Counted from the stretch's first letter, positions 1 to 12,443 are shown. The stretch: 64,000 bases of DNA from Tubulanus polymorphus (GCF_964204645.1 NC_134028.1:21178153-21242152); one strand, 5' to 3'. Translations and numbers: made by a program. The notes: generated from the sequence alone by a model not told the origin.

Positions 1-594
1 AGTGATAGATCATTGATCAAAAGTATAAACATTTCTATGTTTATCGATGCGATGTCACTACGAGCATCTAGTCACGTTCAGACCTCATTCCCTTCCGGAA
101 AAATATTGATGATAAATACATATACGTATCTCCAAGTACACACACACGCAACATACAGGGAAAAAGTCTCGAAATGATTAAATGTCAAATGCTATTCGTG
201 ACGTATTGAGTGCGATTCAGCAACATTCAGGCGAATATTCCGAATCGCGAAGAGCTGTAATAGTTTCGTGACGCGCGTTTGATCCAAGCTGTATTCCCTG
301 GTGCCAAGACCACGTGCCAGCAGTTATCCCATCAGATGGCGTGCACAACAGTGGAACAAGACTTCCATCATCCGTTCCAACTTAGTAAACCAAATCGTCT
401 CTCGGATTGACCCGCCACGTACTTCCGTTTGGCGCCGGATCTTCACCGGTGCTCAGTAAATGATGACGTAGGTGTTGGGCGTTCAATTAACGATATTCCA
501 ATTATCTTCTCAGACTAATGAGATATATAAACATATACAACAGTTTCGCAAGTATTTCAATACGCGCGATGTTCTTGCTCGTTTGATCTAAACT
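1..594. other. 3' flank of the TSP1-protease gene, no gene seen
   Basis: No coding exon, RNA gene or repeat was recognised on either strand. The end nearest 594 should include the 3' UTR of the minus-strand protease gene, but no clear AATAAA was found for it. Confidence 0.4.
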
Positions 595-3500
595 TCACGA
601 ATATTTATCCGTTATTTTTCGTATCCAATTCGCGAAATTCGGAACTATCGTGTATATACCGAATTTACCTTTTTCGCCGCATCCTTCTCCGAAACTGGTC
701 ACGCCGTAAACGTGCCATCGATCTTTGCCGTTTCGATGTATCCTGCACAGTAAAGGTCCACCGCTATCGCCTGCGCACGTGTCTATTCCGCCGAGTTTGT
801 AACCGGCGCAAAGTTGGTTTTTAGTAATATCGAAATCGAAAGCTTTCTCGCATTCTGCGCGACTCGTCAGCGGCACTTTAACCTCGCGTAGGACATCCGT
901 ACCGTACAAATGTGTTTCCTTCATTTTACCCCAACCTAACGAATAACACATTGTATTAGGCGGTAATATATCGTCGGATTCCGGAACGCAAGCGAAGTTG
1001 ACGCCCTCGTTCGCTCTGACCGGAGATTTCAGTTTGACCAGCGCGATGTCGCTGTCTATTGTATCCATGTTGAAATCTGGGTGTACGAAATCTTTACTGC
1101 GTTTGAAATCGATTTCGGTTCCTTCGTGTAAACCGAAATCGTGTTCCCCGATACGAACGATCACCTTCCTCCGTCTGCCCTTCCGGCGCAGACAGTGAGC
1201 CGCTGTAAGGACCCACTGTGGGGCTATCAGTGTACCACCGCAATACTGCTCCTTCCAATGGTTCAATATTGCGACCTAAAAACAGAAATAAAAAAGAAAC
1301 CGATCAGATATCTTTCTTTTTATTTGAACTTCGTAGTCCATTGTGTACATATGGCGTCATATTGTCCGTCAAGCAGCTCACTGAAAGCTTAAAATTAAGG
1401 TTAAGTTAGAATTGTTGCCCTCATTAGAGACATGGTCTAACCACAAGAGCATTAAAACCAACACGATTCGAATGCATCTAAGCCCGCTTGGCCAGTTGGT
1501 GAAGTCACAGTCGGCCATCTCGGATGACATCGTGACCTATTTTGGTCATGAATTGTGACATGGAATATGATAGCTATGTCTGGAAAAACTATTAAATTCA
1601 TGACCAAAATGTATAATTTCAGAATCATAGATGGCCGCCAGTCAGCCATATTGGATGACATATTACTTAATTCGGTCACGTGATGGACCATTCCATTTCA
1701 TATACTCTTATTGAAAAATGAATGCTCTACGTGGAATACTATAGCAGATGATAGCCAAAATGTGCATTTTCAGAAACCAAGATAGCCGCCAATCAGCCAT
1801 CTTGGTTTCGATTACCACAAATATCGAGCTCGTTCGAGATATTTTGGTCATACCAGGGAAGTACACTGGTCATACACTATATATTCGAATTTGAAGACGA
1901 TTGGAAAAAAATTGTGGTCTGTATAGTGTTCACAAGAAACCTGATGCGCGGACGCATGCAGTCCATACCAGCACTTAGACCCAGCCGTACAGCATAAGCT
2001 CGAATAGCCTTCACTCAAGAGCTAAAAATTTGAGTATGAATTCTTCAGGAAAAATGTCGATGTCGATTGATAGTTAGATACCAAAACGTCGTATGTTACT
2101 AAATTTTGTTTTTAAACTTTTAAATTCGTATATAGTTGGTTTTGTATCTTAATTCACCGCACCCGAGTCAGGCTGAATGTAGGATACACTGAAAACATTG
2201 AATCGATGCAAAAATACGTAGGAAATATCGCTTTCCTTCCGGTAGCATTAAAACAATATAAAACAGAAATACCGTACGATATCTTTACGAGCCTGTAGCT
2301 GCGAACCGCAAAAATTGAGGGAATGTGCGGGAATACAGCATCTATATCCAGTCTCGGCTGGTGCGTCTTTAATCTCTTGTAATCAATCCTAAATCAAAAC
2401 TTGAAAATAATTCTCTCTTAGAGTTCGACTACTCACCTGCCAGGGCCAACTACCGCGTCTAGTCTCGTGACCCCCGACGATCCTCAAACTCGGAAACGAT
2501 TTCCGAATTCCGCATTCAACATTGGCGAGCACATCTCGTACCGGTGAAGTGTTATGGGTGTCGTCCACTCCTGGCTCGCCACCGCGGTCTTCATTTACTT
2601 CTTAAAATCAAAACAGAATGGACATACATTAATTAGGATCTGGATTCAATCGTTCATAAAATAATATAGCGCACTCTATTCGTTTGTAACGAACTCGAAA
2701 TGAGAGAAATCCTACTCGACTTACCCCTGTCATTTGTGAGAACTAGTTCGGTTGCTGTTCCTTTCTTTTTATTGGCGCATGCGCTGTCGCTCGCTCTGCA
2801 CTTCCGCACTTGTTGGAGTATAGTATTCTTACAGAGTAGCTGCACCGTACATTTACGGATACGTTTTTTCGTACAGGCCCTGGTGCACGGCGACCAATCG
2901 GACCAGCTGCTATAGACGAGCTTATACAGCATCGTCCCGAGCATCCTCTGGTCATCTGCTCGACTGTGAGGCTGGCCTCGCTTTTTCTTCGTTTTCGACC
3001 AACAGCCCGAGTTGTACCGGTAACAATGCCTCGTCTCTCTCAACGTTAGATTTCGACACGTTCGATGGTTTACGCAAACTCGACTGCGATATTGGCGACA
3101 TTTTCGACTGCACGGCGACCAATCGGTCCACTCCCCGAACGATTCAGATTGGAACACCGACAGCACGTGTTTTTCGATTGGACCGCTATGGGGGTCGTAT
3201 TTCACATCCTAAATACATGAATACATGGATTATTTTCGATTCACGAACAAATAGGGTGTTATAGAAGTAATGCACGTGACGTCACTGTTATACTGGACTG
3301 GACGGTTATTCACTGTAACGTCCAGAATGACGCGTGTGAACACGTCCGCATTATTCCTCCATTCCGAGCCATTCCAGGACCACACGAAGTAAATCCCACA
3401 ATGATTCAGCCATAGATGAAAAGTTCTCGAATGGACGTGTGTATATTTAAGCAAAGTTTTGGCTAAAGACATCATCAGGCGTACTGATTACAGAAAGAAT

Positions 3501-6500
3501 TTACTTGATATTCATACAATAAAAATCAAACGGGACCGAGTGAGACTCGTTTTTTCATCTCTCACGGATATTGCGTCTCGACTTATTTCAGGACCAGTGC
3601 ATAAGTTAAGATGTTTTTTTCAAATATTTCTCGTTGCGGCTCGATTTAGCAGTGGCCTTGCTGCGGGTTGAGCTATACACACGGCTATTGTCGTGTTTTA
3701 AAAAAATATTGTTCTTTATAACTGATGAAATCGGCTCCGATAAAGACGTATTGTGAATATATATGTATATGTGTAATAATTGAACGATGGCCAAATCAGA
3801 TTTGCAAGTCAATCCTTGTTAATTTCATCCGCATTATTTTCCTGCTGCGTTTGACACGTAGTTTACGATTTGAGACTTTTTATCGAATGTGTGTGTGTGT
3901 GTATTCTGATCTTATCGAATCGTTGCATTAACGCTAGACTAAAACACATTATAGAGATTAGTGAGACCCCCAACTAATAATCCATTTATCGTGGCAACGA
4001 TTAAGAGGTTAAGCCTCGTCAAATCCCAAATCATCATCACCGATAGAACCAGCTTTTAATGATATCAAAATAGGCAAAGGGGGTGAATAAGTGGCAGCCA
4101 TCTTGCAGAAAAGTCTTTCTATAAGTTTATTTTCTTCTAAGGCAAGCAGTTACCGGACCTATCCTATCCTTATTTTCTATTCCTATGTTTCTTCAATTGA
4201 ATTAGTTGAGTCCATGATGAAAAAATTCTTTCCATGGACAGTCACTTTGTTTATGGAAGCCAACATTCCTTAATTATGAATACAGATTGGTTTCCCTCAT
4301 GATATACTCATCGAAAGGCCAGTTTTACGTTCAAACTCCTCCGTGATAGCTAATCGACCACTCACTCGTGTAGTAGAATACACGGAAACGTTGAATCGTT
4401 ACAGACAAGATGGTTACAAGTTGATTTACTTATTGATTAGAGCGAAGAAAAGTGATAAACGCCAGAACAACTTGAGTTCCGTGTAGAACGTGAATGAGTC
4501 TCACCGATTCGGTCGTGAAAACATGCCGGCAAATTAGCCAGTACAAGCGGTACCAGCTCGGGGTACACTGCTTCCACTAAATACCACCTCAGGGTACCGT
4601 GGTAACAAACTGTATCCACTAAATACCACCTCAGGGTACCGTGGTAACAAACTGTATCCACTAAATACCACCTCAGTGTACCGTGGTATACACTGCATCC
4701 ACTAAATACCACCTCAGGGTACCGTGGTATAGACTGTATCCACTAAATACCACCTCAGAGTACCGTGGTATGCACTGTATCCACTAAATACCAACTCAGG
4801 GTACCGTGGTATACACTGCATCCACTAAATACCACCTCAGAGTCCGTGGTATACACTGTATCCACTAAATACCAACTCAGGGTACCGTGGTATACACTGC
4901 ATCCACTAAATACCACCTCAGAGTCCGTGGTATACACTGTATCCACTAAATACCACCTCAGAGTACCGTGGTATGCACTGTATGCACTAAATACCAACTC
5001 AGGGTACCGTGGTATACACTGCATCCACTAAATACCACCTCAGAGTCCGTGGTATACACTGTATCCACTAAATACCAACTCAGGGTACCGTGGTATACAC
5101 TGCATCCACTAAATACCACCTCAGAGTCCGTGGTATACACTGTATCCACTAAATACCACCTCAGGGTACCGTGGTATACACTGCATCCACTAAATACCAC
5201 CTCAGAGTCCGTGGTATACACTGTATCCACTAAATACCACCTCAGGGTACCACTGCATCCACTATATACCACTTCAGGGTACGGTGGTTTACACTGTATC
5301 CACTAAATACCACCTCGGGGTACCGTGGTATACACTGTATCAACTATATACCAAACTTCCTGGTGGTTTAATTGTTTACATATATAAATCGCATATGTTA
5401 TTGGTAGATCGAAGGCGAATGTTTAGGATGCCTCAGAAGCCTAATTACTGAAAAACTGTAGCGACGTTGTATTTACACTCAAAGCAAAACTATAGATACG
5501 TTGAAGATATGCGAGCTGGTAACTTCTTTCGCGTTACTGATTTTCCCTAATTTTACCAATAATTGAAAAATCGATCGTCACTGGCTAATAGTCAGGTAGA
5601 AAAAGGCAAATTTTCGAGATGCTAATTTATCAAAGTCTTTTGGTTAAAGAGAAGCTATTCAAATGACCGGATTCGAATACTGAAAAAATGATATACATTA
5701 CACTTTACCCTCTAGAAAATATGACTGCCTCAATAAATCCGTTATGAAATTTCATTGCATTTCCTGAATAGTTTACATCAATAGATACCAGATGACAATA
5801 CGGCTATAAAATAAATTCGTTTTACATAAATCAAATGCCAATATGCAATCGAAAACAGTTTTGATTTTGTTGTTATCGATTATCAAAAGACTCGATAGTA
5901 ACGGAGTTTATGAAGCCATCAGAGGAGCTAAACCATAAAATAGCTCTTAAGCTTACAACTAAATGATTATTACAAGTCTTTTTAAAGTTCTTAAAGGAAA
6001 CCCTTACATTCAAAGTGTTGTTCCGTTGCGATATACAAAGAAGATCAAAATGCCAGGAGAAAAAATACTTCAAAGAAACTTCAATTTTTATTTTCAATCG
6101 ATTTCTATCAGTGGCGTCCGCGAACGAGCTATAGGATTGAAAGACGGTTATTGTTTGAATGCGGTAATTTTTGACATTGTAGCAAAAGAGAGGTCAAGAG
6201 AAAGATTACAGAGCGGAGGATCGGATCACCTTAATCTTTTCTTCCAAGAATAAAATTTGTTTGTTTTCAGTCGTCGGATACTTAGGCCTGCTCTACTGCC
6301 GTGTATGGTATTATGTGTATGGTAGCTGATTCGGGCCGGCACTAGAACGCCCGATATGGCACGAATCAGCTATAACGTATAATATTCAATTATTTTTGCA
6401 ATATTTGAATAAAACTCGTCCACATTTGTTCATGACCTTTAGAAATTCGAAAATTGTATACCGTTCGTTTTAACATACGTCATATTCGATAAACACAGGG

Positions 6501-8979
6501 ACAAAATAATCATGCACGAAGAATCTATTTCCAATCAGCAATCATCAGGAATTGATATCATAAGCAGCCTTGCTCTTAAACACCGATTAATAACAAATGG
6601 GAAACGACTTCATATTTATTGAAACATCCGATGCCAAAAAAAATCTGAAATTATGTCAATTCCTCACATCCTTTCGAAATACTGTAAAAGAATATTTCAT
6701 TTCTCAATATGTCTATATTAAATGATGTAATTCTGATTGATTCAATTTAATGTACCAAATGTCATGGAAACATTATATATTATATTATATGTTAAATGCT
6801 TTGTCGTGTAACTTGTAGGTATGAATTGGGTATGAATGGGCGTGAATGTGAGAGTGTGGGCGACTGGGCCCTTCGGGTAATACGTATATTTTAACTTCAT
6901 CAGTCGTCCAGCGTCTAATATTACATTATTTTCTATCCTGCTACTTCATATTGTTATCAAAATCGTGAGTAAAACATCATCAAACATCATGCAGCAGCAA
7001 CTAAGATAAAAGGTGCCCTAATCATTTGGCCGTGTGAATACCAAACCAAAATGGCAACGCCGCATATATGCTTCCATTAACAAAATGTGTCTTAGAATGC
7101 GATTGCCATAAAAATCGAACCTCTGAAGAGATCATCAAAGCGCTAAAGATCAAACCAATTGAATTGACAAGTATATAATATATACACCGTTTAGTTTTAT
7201 TTGCCGAAGGTTCATCAATTATGATTTGAATTCGCGTCTACACACATACACCGCGTTCATATTGTCTTAAATAAATATTTTATCAATCGTATTTTATCTA
7301 TGAACAGATGAACTTGTAATACTTGTCTATATGGTAGAGAATGGAATTTGATATATTTGCCGTGAACCACTCCGATACTGACAGCACTGGTATGGGGGCT
7401 TTTTTAAGCCGAGGTATGGAAGACTTGAAAATACTATACGCGATACGATTAGAAGACATTTTTCTCTCTATTCGAGTTTAGTGATGATGCACGCAGATAC
7501 GCGCGGATAAAGAAGATAATCCACGCTTCTTTCAGGAATCACCTCAGCAGGATGGATCGGACCCAGGGCCACCAATAACCATCGGCGGATCTAGGGGCAC
7601 TGATAGGACTTGTGCGAGTCAAACTGATAGCAGTGCCCCTGAAATCCTGAGCCCTATTTCATCGCCGCAAATATAAAGAAGAAATTCAAGCTTTTGTCTT
7701 CACGGATTTCCGAGTCCATGTTTTACATTTCACTGTTGTCTATTTCAGCAAAAAGTCATCGAGACTCAAAAGAGATCTATTTCAAAAATAGTTTAATAAT
7801 AATGTTTCCATTGGTATGAAATTTTTATCATCACACGAATGCAAGCTCACAGTGATTTTCAATATTAACTGATTCTCAGTTCAATCGAGGCACGGAGTAA
7901 AGGTAGGTTGTAAGGGTCGGTTCTTTGTCTATGGGGTATATCAGTTATTTTAAGTTCACAGATTCACGGCATGTTAACGGTCAGAGGTACATCAACAGCT
8001 GTACAGCATAACCGACGCCTTCTGTAGCATACTTCAAGTCAAAACTTCGGACAACTGATGCCGGGGGTTATGGACTGCAAGGTATTCATTCATACACGAT
8101 ACGCAAAGACCGTACATTCATAACCCGAAAATAATTCTAAAACTGATAAACCATTCTACGCTAGTTCTGAACTATGATCGATAGGGTCATGGTTACAAAA
8201 TCGTTTTTGAATGAATAACCTATTTGACTATACTTTCAGTAAAACAATAGTTGTCGTGTATAAAACCTTGGAATAATCATTTATCAAATGATTACTCCAA
8301 AATAAAACCAGTCAATAAGTAAATATTAATAATGACGATGCTTATATAGCGCTAAAAGCGGGGGACGTGGCTGCTGCACAGAAAGACTTCATATTTCATA
8401 GTATTCTACTTATTTCTCGTTTCAGTAATTATATTCTAGTGATGTTTCACTTGTTTTCAATGAATTATTTCTCTGTGTACGGAATGCCGTATAAGCAGCC
8501 GTCATTGTAACAGAATTTATGGTAAGAAATTTGTCAGAAACGATCGAAACTGAACCTTCAAAGTTCAGCGATGATATACGTACGTATGGTAAAGAATGTG
8601 CGAACGCAAAATAACGAATCGACTATACGATCTTTATGCCGCATTGTTGTAAAATAACTGAGTATTTCTTACATAATCATGATGACATAATAGTAAAACT
8701 TTGGAAGATAAACTGCGAAATTAATTCATATGCATTTGAAGTATACTCATTAAACTTCAATCTAATAAAAGGTCGGTTAGTCTGTAACTATGTGTAAATA
8801 ATGGCATGCTTCAATTCCATATTGTGAAATTGATCGAAATGAAATTAATAGAAATCATAATATCTTACCTTTTGCGGTCGTTCGGAATAAGCAAGTTGTA
8901 ATCCAAAAACTAGTAAAACAGCTATAAGAGGAGTCGGGTTACTGGTATGAAAGTTACAACTCAGCAATGTAGACTTCAT
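595..8979 (-). CDS. Secreted trypsin-like serine protease with two thrombospondin type 1 repeats
   Basis: Four exons, minus strand: 8979-8869, 3208-2725, 2600-2437, 1275-595 (stop TGA 597-595). All have GT-AG borders and phases join exactly (0, 1, 0), giving 479 residues. Exon 1 encodes a signal peptide. Residues 62-106 and 126-171 are TSP1 repeats (EWTDWSPC and SWSDWSPC starts, six cysteines each). The zymogen cleavage site is Arg238/Ile239 (RIVGG), after a propeptide Cys228 that probably links to the catalytic domain. The catalytic triad is His280 (TAAHC), Asp329 (DIAL), Ser424 (GDSGG). Asp418 matches Asp189 of trypsin, so cleavage after Arg or Lys is expected. Residue 468 matches position 225 and is Phe rather than Pro. 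Further phase-0 exons could hide in the 5.7 kb first intron. The family match is firm; the physiological role (extracellular proteolysis, immune or matrix) is inference. Confidence 0.9.
1455..1870. repeat. Two diverged units of a GCCATCTTGG-type repeat
   Basis: Two related units of roughly 170 bases each contain 'tggccgccagtcagccat' (near 1632) and 'tagccgccaatcagccat' (near 1784), both next to 'tttcagaa'. A fragment of the same kind recurs near 41750. It lies in the last intron of the TSP1-protease gene. No TIRs or coding capacity were seen; it is probably a decayed dispersed repeat. Confidence 0.4.
4553..5355. repeat. Minisatellite, about 20 units of 39-42 bp
   Basis: The unit is about 41 bp: 'tatccactaaataccacc' then 'tcagggtaccgtggtat' then 'acactg'. 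Unit starts are visible at 4573, 4615, 4657, 4698 and onward. A variant missing 'ac' ('gagtccgtgg') alternates with the full unit through the middle, giving an 80-bp higher-order period. Each unit can fold, because 'ataccac' and 'gtggtat' are inverted around a 'ggtacc' palindrome. Long open frames on both strands here come from unit lengths near multiples of three and are not genes. It sits in intron 1 of the TSP1-protease gene. Confidence 0.95.
5380..8860. other. Remainder of the large protease intron
   Basis: This is the rest of intron 1 of the TSP1-protease gene. No exon-like ORF with a family signature was recognised. It contains a very short TIR element near 6313-6378 (listed separately) and a small hairpin near 7590-7655 ('aggggcactgata' inverted as 'tagcagtgcccct'). 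Otherwise it is AT-rich unique-looking sequence. Confidence 0.4.
6311..6378. mobile_element. Tiny TIR element of the TGGTGGCTGATTCGGGCC family
   Basis: The left end is 'atggtagctgattcgggcc'. The right end reads 'tatagctgattcgtgcca' on the opposite strand, and the two enclose fewer than 30 bases. The TIR matches those at 54031-54674 and the half-copy near 51448. It looks like a minimal internally deleted copy. Confidence 0.5.
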
Positions 8980-9000
8980 CGCGACCGACGACGCATGTGT

Positions 9001-9770
9001 CAAACGAACGAATTTACCCTAATTACGTATTATATCCAACTTCATAGCTTTGACACTTTTAAACAGAGCATAATAATCTCCGGCGCAATTAACGCAAGAG
9101 ACGAGTAAATTATGACACAAACGGTATCGTACTGTAGGTGCTACTGAGAGCCGCCGCGTATGATGTATATGCACAACGCGGTAGTGTGCGGGTACTCTGA
9201 AGCGGCGTGTTACAACCGGCGGCCGCTTTCAAACATAACAAAACCTGATCGAATGCAAATTAACGTAATCAGCTACGATGTAACGAACTGAATTAATTGT
9301 GAGTTGTTTCGAGCTCGGAGACTGATTAATCGATAGGTTTGAGATTCTTGTTGGTTGTCGTTTAAATTACTATACTTAAACTTGATTGTCAGTTAATAAA
9401 AAACGTTTGACAAATAACATAGAATGACACATTTATAAAGATGGTAACAACAATTTACAGTCCGAAAAATCCGAAAAAAACACAAAACATTATACATCTT
9501 ATAATCGAATTGTCTTAAGCTTTTCCATAAGTTTTAAAATCTCGAGATGCTTTGAACATAGTTTGTTTTGCCCATTAAATTTATGAATTTATCGGTGTTC
9601 GGGTGTACAAAATACTTTCTTGGGATGTGTTGAGATTAGGGTGTAGCGAATGTGAGACATACTAGTAAAACGCGGTATAAATCTTCAATTTGATTCATAT
9701 CACATCATTACAAATAGGGCAGGTTCGATTCTCATTAGGTACTGGTTGAGGTCGTCGCTCTCCACCCTCT
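9001..9770. other. Upstream region of the TSP1-protease gene
   Basis: This is intergenic sequence 5' of the minus-strand protease start at 8979. It should contain the promoter, but no convincing TATA box was found. There is no coding feature. Confidence 0.35.
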
Positions 9771-9779
9771 GCCTTGGTT

Positions 9780-10060
9780 GTAGGTAAAAATCCCCTAGGT
9801 AAATATCCCGGGGTAAAATCCCCTAGGTAAAAATCCCCAAATATTCAAAGTAGGTAAAAATCCCCACTTGGTGATTTTCGAGAGCATTTCAAAGCAAAAT
9901 GTTTCTCCAATTTTGTTCATTTGTAATGAGACTGAAATGTGTTTGAACTGCGCAATGGATTCTTTCGTTGGGATAAATTCTTTAAGTAAACTCTTAATAC
10001 TCTCCTTAGAATAAAATAAAATGAATCTTTTATTTGTAATACACATAGGTTATGATTAAA
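9780..10060. repeat. Dispersed repeat, plus-strand copy (partner at 47970-48165)
   Basis: It begins with several 'taggtaaaaatcccc' units, then 'cttggtgattttcgagagc' and 'atttcaaagcaaaatgt'. The same order occurs on the opposite strand at 47970-48165 ('gggatttttaccta', 'aatcaccaagtgggg', 'acattttgctttgaaat'). Open frames across it are short and unrecognised. It is most likely an old transposon family. Confidence 0.6.
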
Positions 10061-10678
10061 TGTGGCCTTTGTGTTGTCTCGACATTTCACGAAATATATA
10101 CTCAATTTGTGCTCAATTTGTATGAAATGACGAATATTTGGGAATGTCGAGTCTGATAGCGAAAATTAATAAAAGCATTCGAGTTATGAAAGTCATAGTA
10201 AACACTTTGTAATGATTCAGTAATCAGTATACTGCCGAGAACGATTCTTATCTATACTACTTTTTTTGATTCAGTCATTTTGGCTTGTTGTGTAATAAGT
10301 AGGCTAATAAGCAAAACGATAACTTTCAGCTAATTTCGATAGCCCTCGACCAGAAGACATTGTTTATTTGGGTGTGAAATATGCAGATAGGTTGTCCTAA
10401 AAAGAGAAACAAACATTTATTCATCCCGGCGTTTGACGCGCGTGAAATACAACGATGCTTTATTCATGTAACAGTTTGTAACATGTTTCTGCAGAAATCT
10501 TCTCCATTCTATCGACCTGGATATGATTGGAAATCGGTCCAATCGAAGAAGGGCGATAGTGGATCTTGTCCAAACCTCCCCCTAAAAATATCTAACCCGA
10601 AAAATCCCTTTTTTCTATTTAGATGAATATAAAGCAAATAGAAGTGGTATTTTCTCGTGCAAAATGATGAATATACAA

Positions 10679-10961
10679 TGGTATTGAGATTGTTCTGAAT
10701 AATTTCATGTAATTCATAGTTCATCGTCCTGGAAATCTTACCCAATTCTTCTCATAATTTCAAAGTATCTCTTACGTTGAGGGGAGACTCCCTTGAGCAC
10801 CCCCGCGCGGACAATGGTATTGAGATTGTCGTATTGCGTATTGTTTCTGAATAATTTCATGTAATTCATAGTCCATCGTCCTGGAAATCTTACCCAATTC
10901 TTCTCAAAATTTCAAAATACCTCTTTCGTCGAGGGGAGACTCCCTTGAGCACCCCCGCGCG
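10679..10961. repeat. Direct tandem duplication of a ~135-bp segment
   Basis: Copy 1 (about 10679-10812) and copy 2 (about 10815-10961) share 'ggtattgagattgt', 'cgtcctggaaatcttaccc', 'aggggagactccc' and 'gagcacccccgcgcg'. Copy 2 carries a roughly 14-bp insertion after 'gagattgt'. There is no coding content. Confidence 0.8.
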
Positions 10962-11293
10962 TCGTTGGCTATGCCGCTGCGCAGTTAGCATCGTCAGTAC
11001 GGTAACATTTCATATACTCATTATAGGCCCATTTTACTTCCGAGGACCCACCTCGACAACAACCCTAGATAGATCGGCTCGTCACAGGTATAGCTGGATC
11101 GGTTATTTTGGTGAAACACTCTTGAGACCGTACCTTAACAATAGATATACAAACAATAACATCGCAAGCAAAACATGATATTCTTGGACTCGATTTCCCT
11201 TTTCATATTGAAAACCAAGAGTGAAATACGGATATATTGTTGTTGTTTTTCCCATAATGCCTTTATTTATCTTTGAAAGAAATCGTATTGTGT

Positions 11294-11926
11294 ATTCGAA
11301 CTCCTGGTATGTATCCAGGAGGGAACGGAAAAAATGGCCAAGGAAAAATGGCCAAGGAAAAAATGGCCACAGAAAAAAAGGCCAAGTAAGATTAAATAGA
11401 AAACTAACTATCATTTCATTAACTAACAGGAAATCAAATGCATTGATGTTTTGACGTGGGACTCTCTGAGATTATTGGACCGATTCCTGAATTAGTTTTG
11501 GTAATTTACGATGATCATATCTAACTTTGATGTTATCAGACACTGCACCAGTTTACTATATGAATTACCACACAATTTCAATGCATTTACCTTTGATAGT
11601 TTAAGACAGCCAGTGCCTTAATGGCTTACTTTGATGTTTTGAAATATTAATTTAGCTAATTTACTAAGTTTAAGTTTACCACTATCAAGTTTATCCATTG
11701 ATCTGAAATGAAATGTAATTCATCAAATTTCTGAACGCATTATACCGATTGTAATTGTTTTAAGCCCCATAGAAATAAATGATGCCATTAAATTGAAAGC
11801 TTAATGTTTTATCAACATTGTCAGTGTTTCTCATAAATTTTCCTTGGCATTTTTTCCGTGGCCATTTTTTCCTTGGCCATTTTTTCCTGCAATCCTCCCA
11901 TACAGGTATTAGAACGTCGAAGGCTC
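11294..11926. mobile_element. Foldback/MITE-like element with long inverted repeats
   Basis: The left arm (11294-11395) holds three 'ggaaaaaatggccaa' units. The right arm (11838-11926) holds the same on the other strand ('ttggccattttttcc'). The outer parts also match as inverted copies ('cctggtatgtatccaggaggga' region against 'tcctcccatacagg' region). The interior of about 440 bp is AT-rich and non-coding. It ends 15 bases from the 3' end of the cysteine-rich peptide copy at 11941. Confidence 0.7.
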
Positions 11927-11940
11927 GATTAACGCTTAAC

Positions 11941-12165
11941 TCAATCGACAAGACAGTGGCCACAAACTGAGCCCATGCAAGCAAAATAGGTACAGTCATA
12001 ACTATCCATCGATTCATCCATTGATTGACACGATGTTCTACAGATTGCAAGACAGTTTTTACACGTCGGTGCTGATGTGCCCATAGCACGATTCGAGCTG
12101 CCCATCCAGATGGTTATCAATACATGCAAAACAACAACTACTAGAATCTGAAGAAGAGTATGGAA
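11941..12165 (-). pseudogene. Cysteine-rich secreted peptide copy without its start codon
   Basis: This is a minus-strand open frame ending at stop 11941. It is clearly a paralogue of the peptide at 12243: the leader region (FHTLLQ, then VVVVLHVLIT) and mature region both match, with eight cysteines spaced C-x2-C-x3-C-x3-C-x11-C-x4-C-x4-C-x2-C. Where the paralogue has CAG-ATG-ATT, this copy reads CAG-ATT. That is a three-base loss removing the initiator Met, and no other in-frame ATG precedes the hydrophobic leader. Either it is dead or an unseen upstream exon supplies the start. Function unknown. Confidence 0.55.
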
Positions 12166-12242
12166 AACAAACTGTAAACGAATATAATTGAATTAAGTTG
12201 ACTTTTTCTCTCGAAGGCTCGATGGACGTTTTATTCACCGAA

Positions 12243-12443
12243 TCAATCATAAGTACATCTGTGACAAAAGAATTTCATGCAGAGAAACGTGCAATCATAT
12301 TCACGTCTCTTCCCTTGACACGCTTGGCTGCAGGTTGCATGACACTCTTTACACGTAGCTGACACGTTATAAATACCACGAGTAGCCGAACTACCCGCCG
12401 AGGCCGTTATCAAAACATGCAGAACTAAAACTATAACAATCAT
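12243..12443 (-). CDS. Small secreted cysteine-rich peptide (66 aa), family unknown
   Basis: The start ATG is at 12443-12441 and the stop at 12243, in one exon. Residues 1-17 form a hydrophobic signal peptide (MIVIVLVLHVLITASAG). The mature part has eight cysteines spaced C-x2-C-x3-C-x3-C-x8-C-x3-C-x4-C-x2-C, which suggests two short disulfide-pinned helices. I do not recognise the family. The open frame extends upstream, but the homology to the neighbouring copy at 11941 begins only about 15 bases before this ATG, and a signal peptide directly after it favours this start. Possible roles (defence, signalling, venom-like or mucus peptide) cannot be separated from sequence alone. Confidence 0.6.
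   Translation of the reverse strand: MIVIVLVLHVLITASAGSSATRGIYNVSATCKECHATCSQACQGKRREYDCTFLCMKFFCHRCTYD

Noticed and set aside
4437-5306. Long open frames on both strands with repeated tyrosine-rich peptides
   Set aside because: They are translations of the 41-bp minisatellite inside an intron; no start context, splice partner or domain.
5963-6253. 96-codon plus-strand ORF
   Set aside because: No recognisable domain; inside a minus-strand intron; composition like surrounding non-coding DNA.
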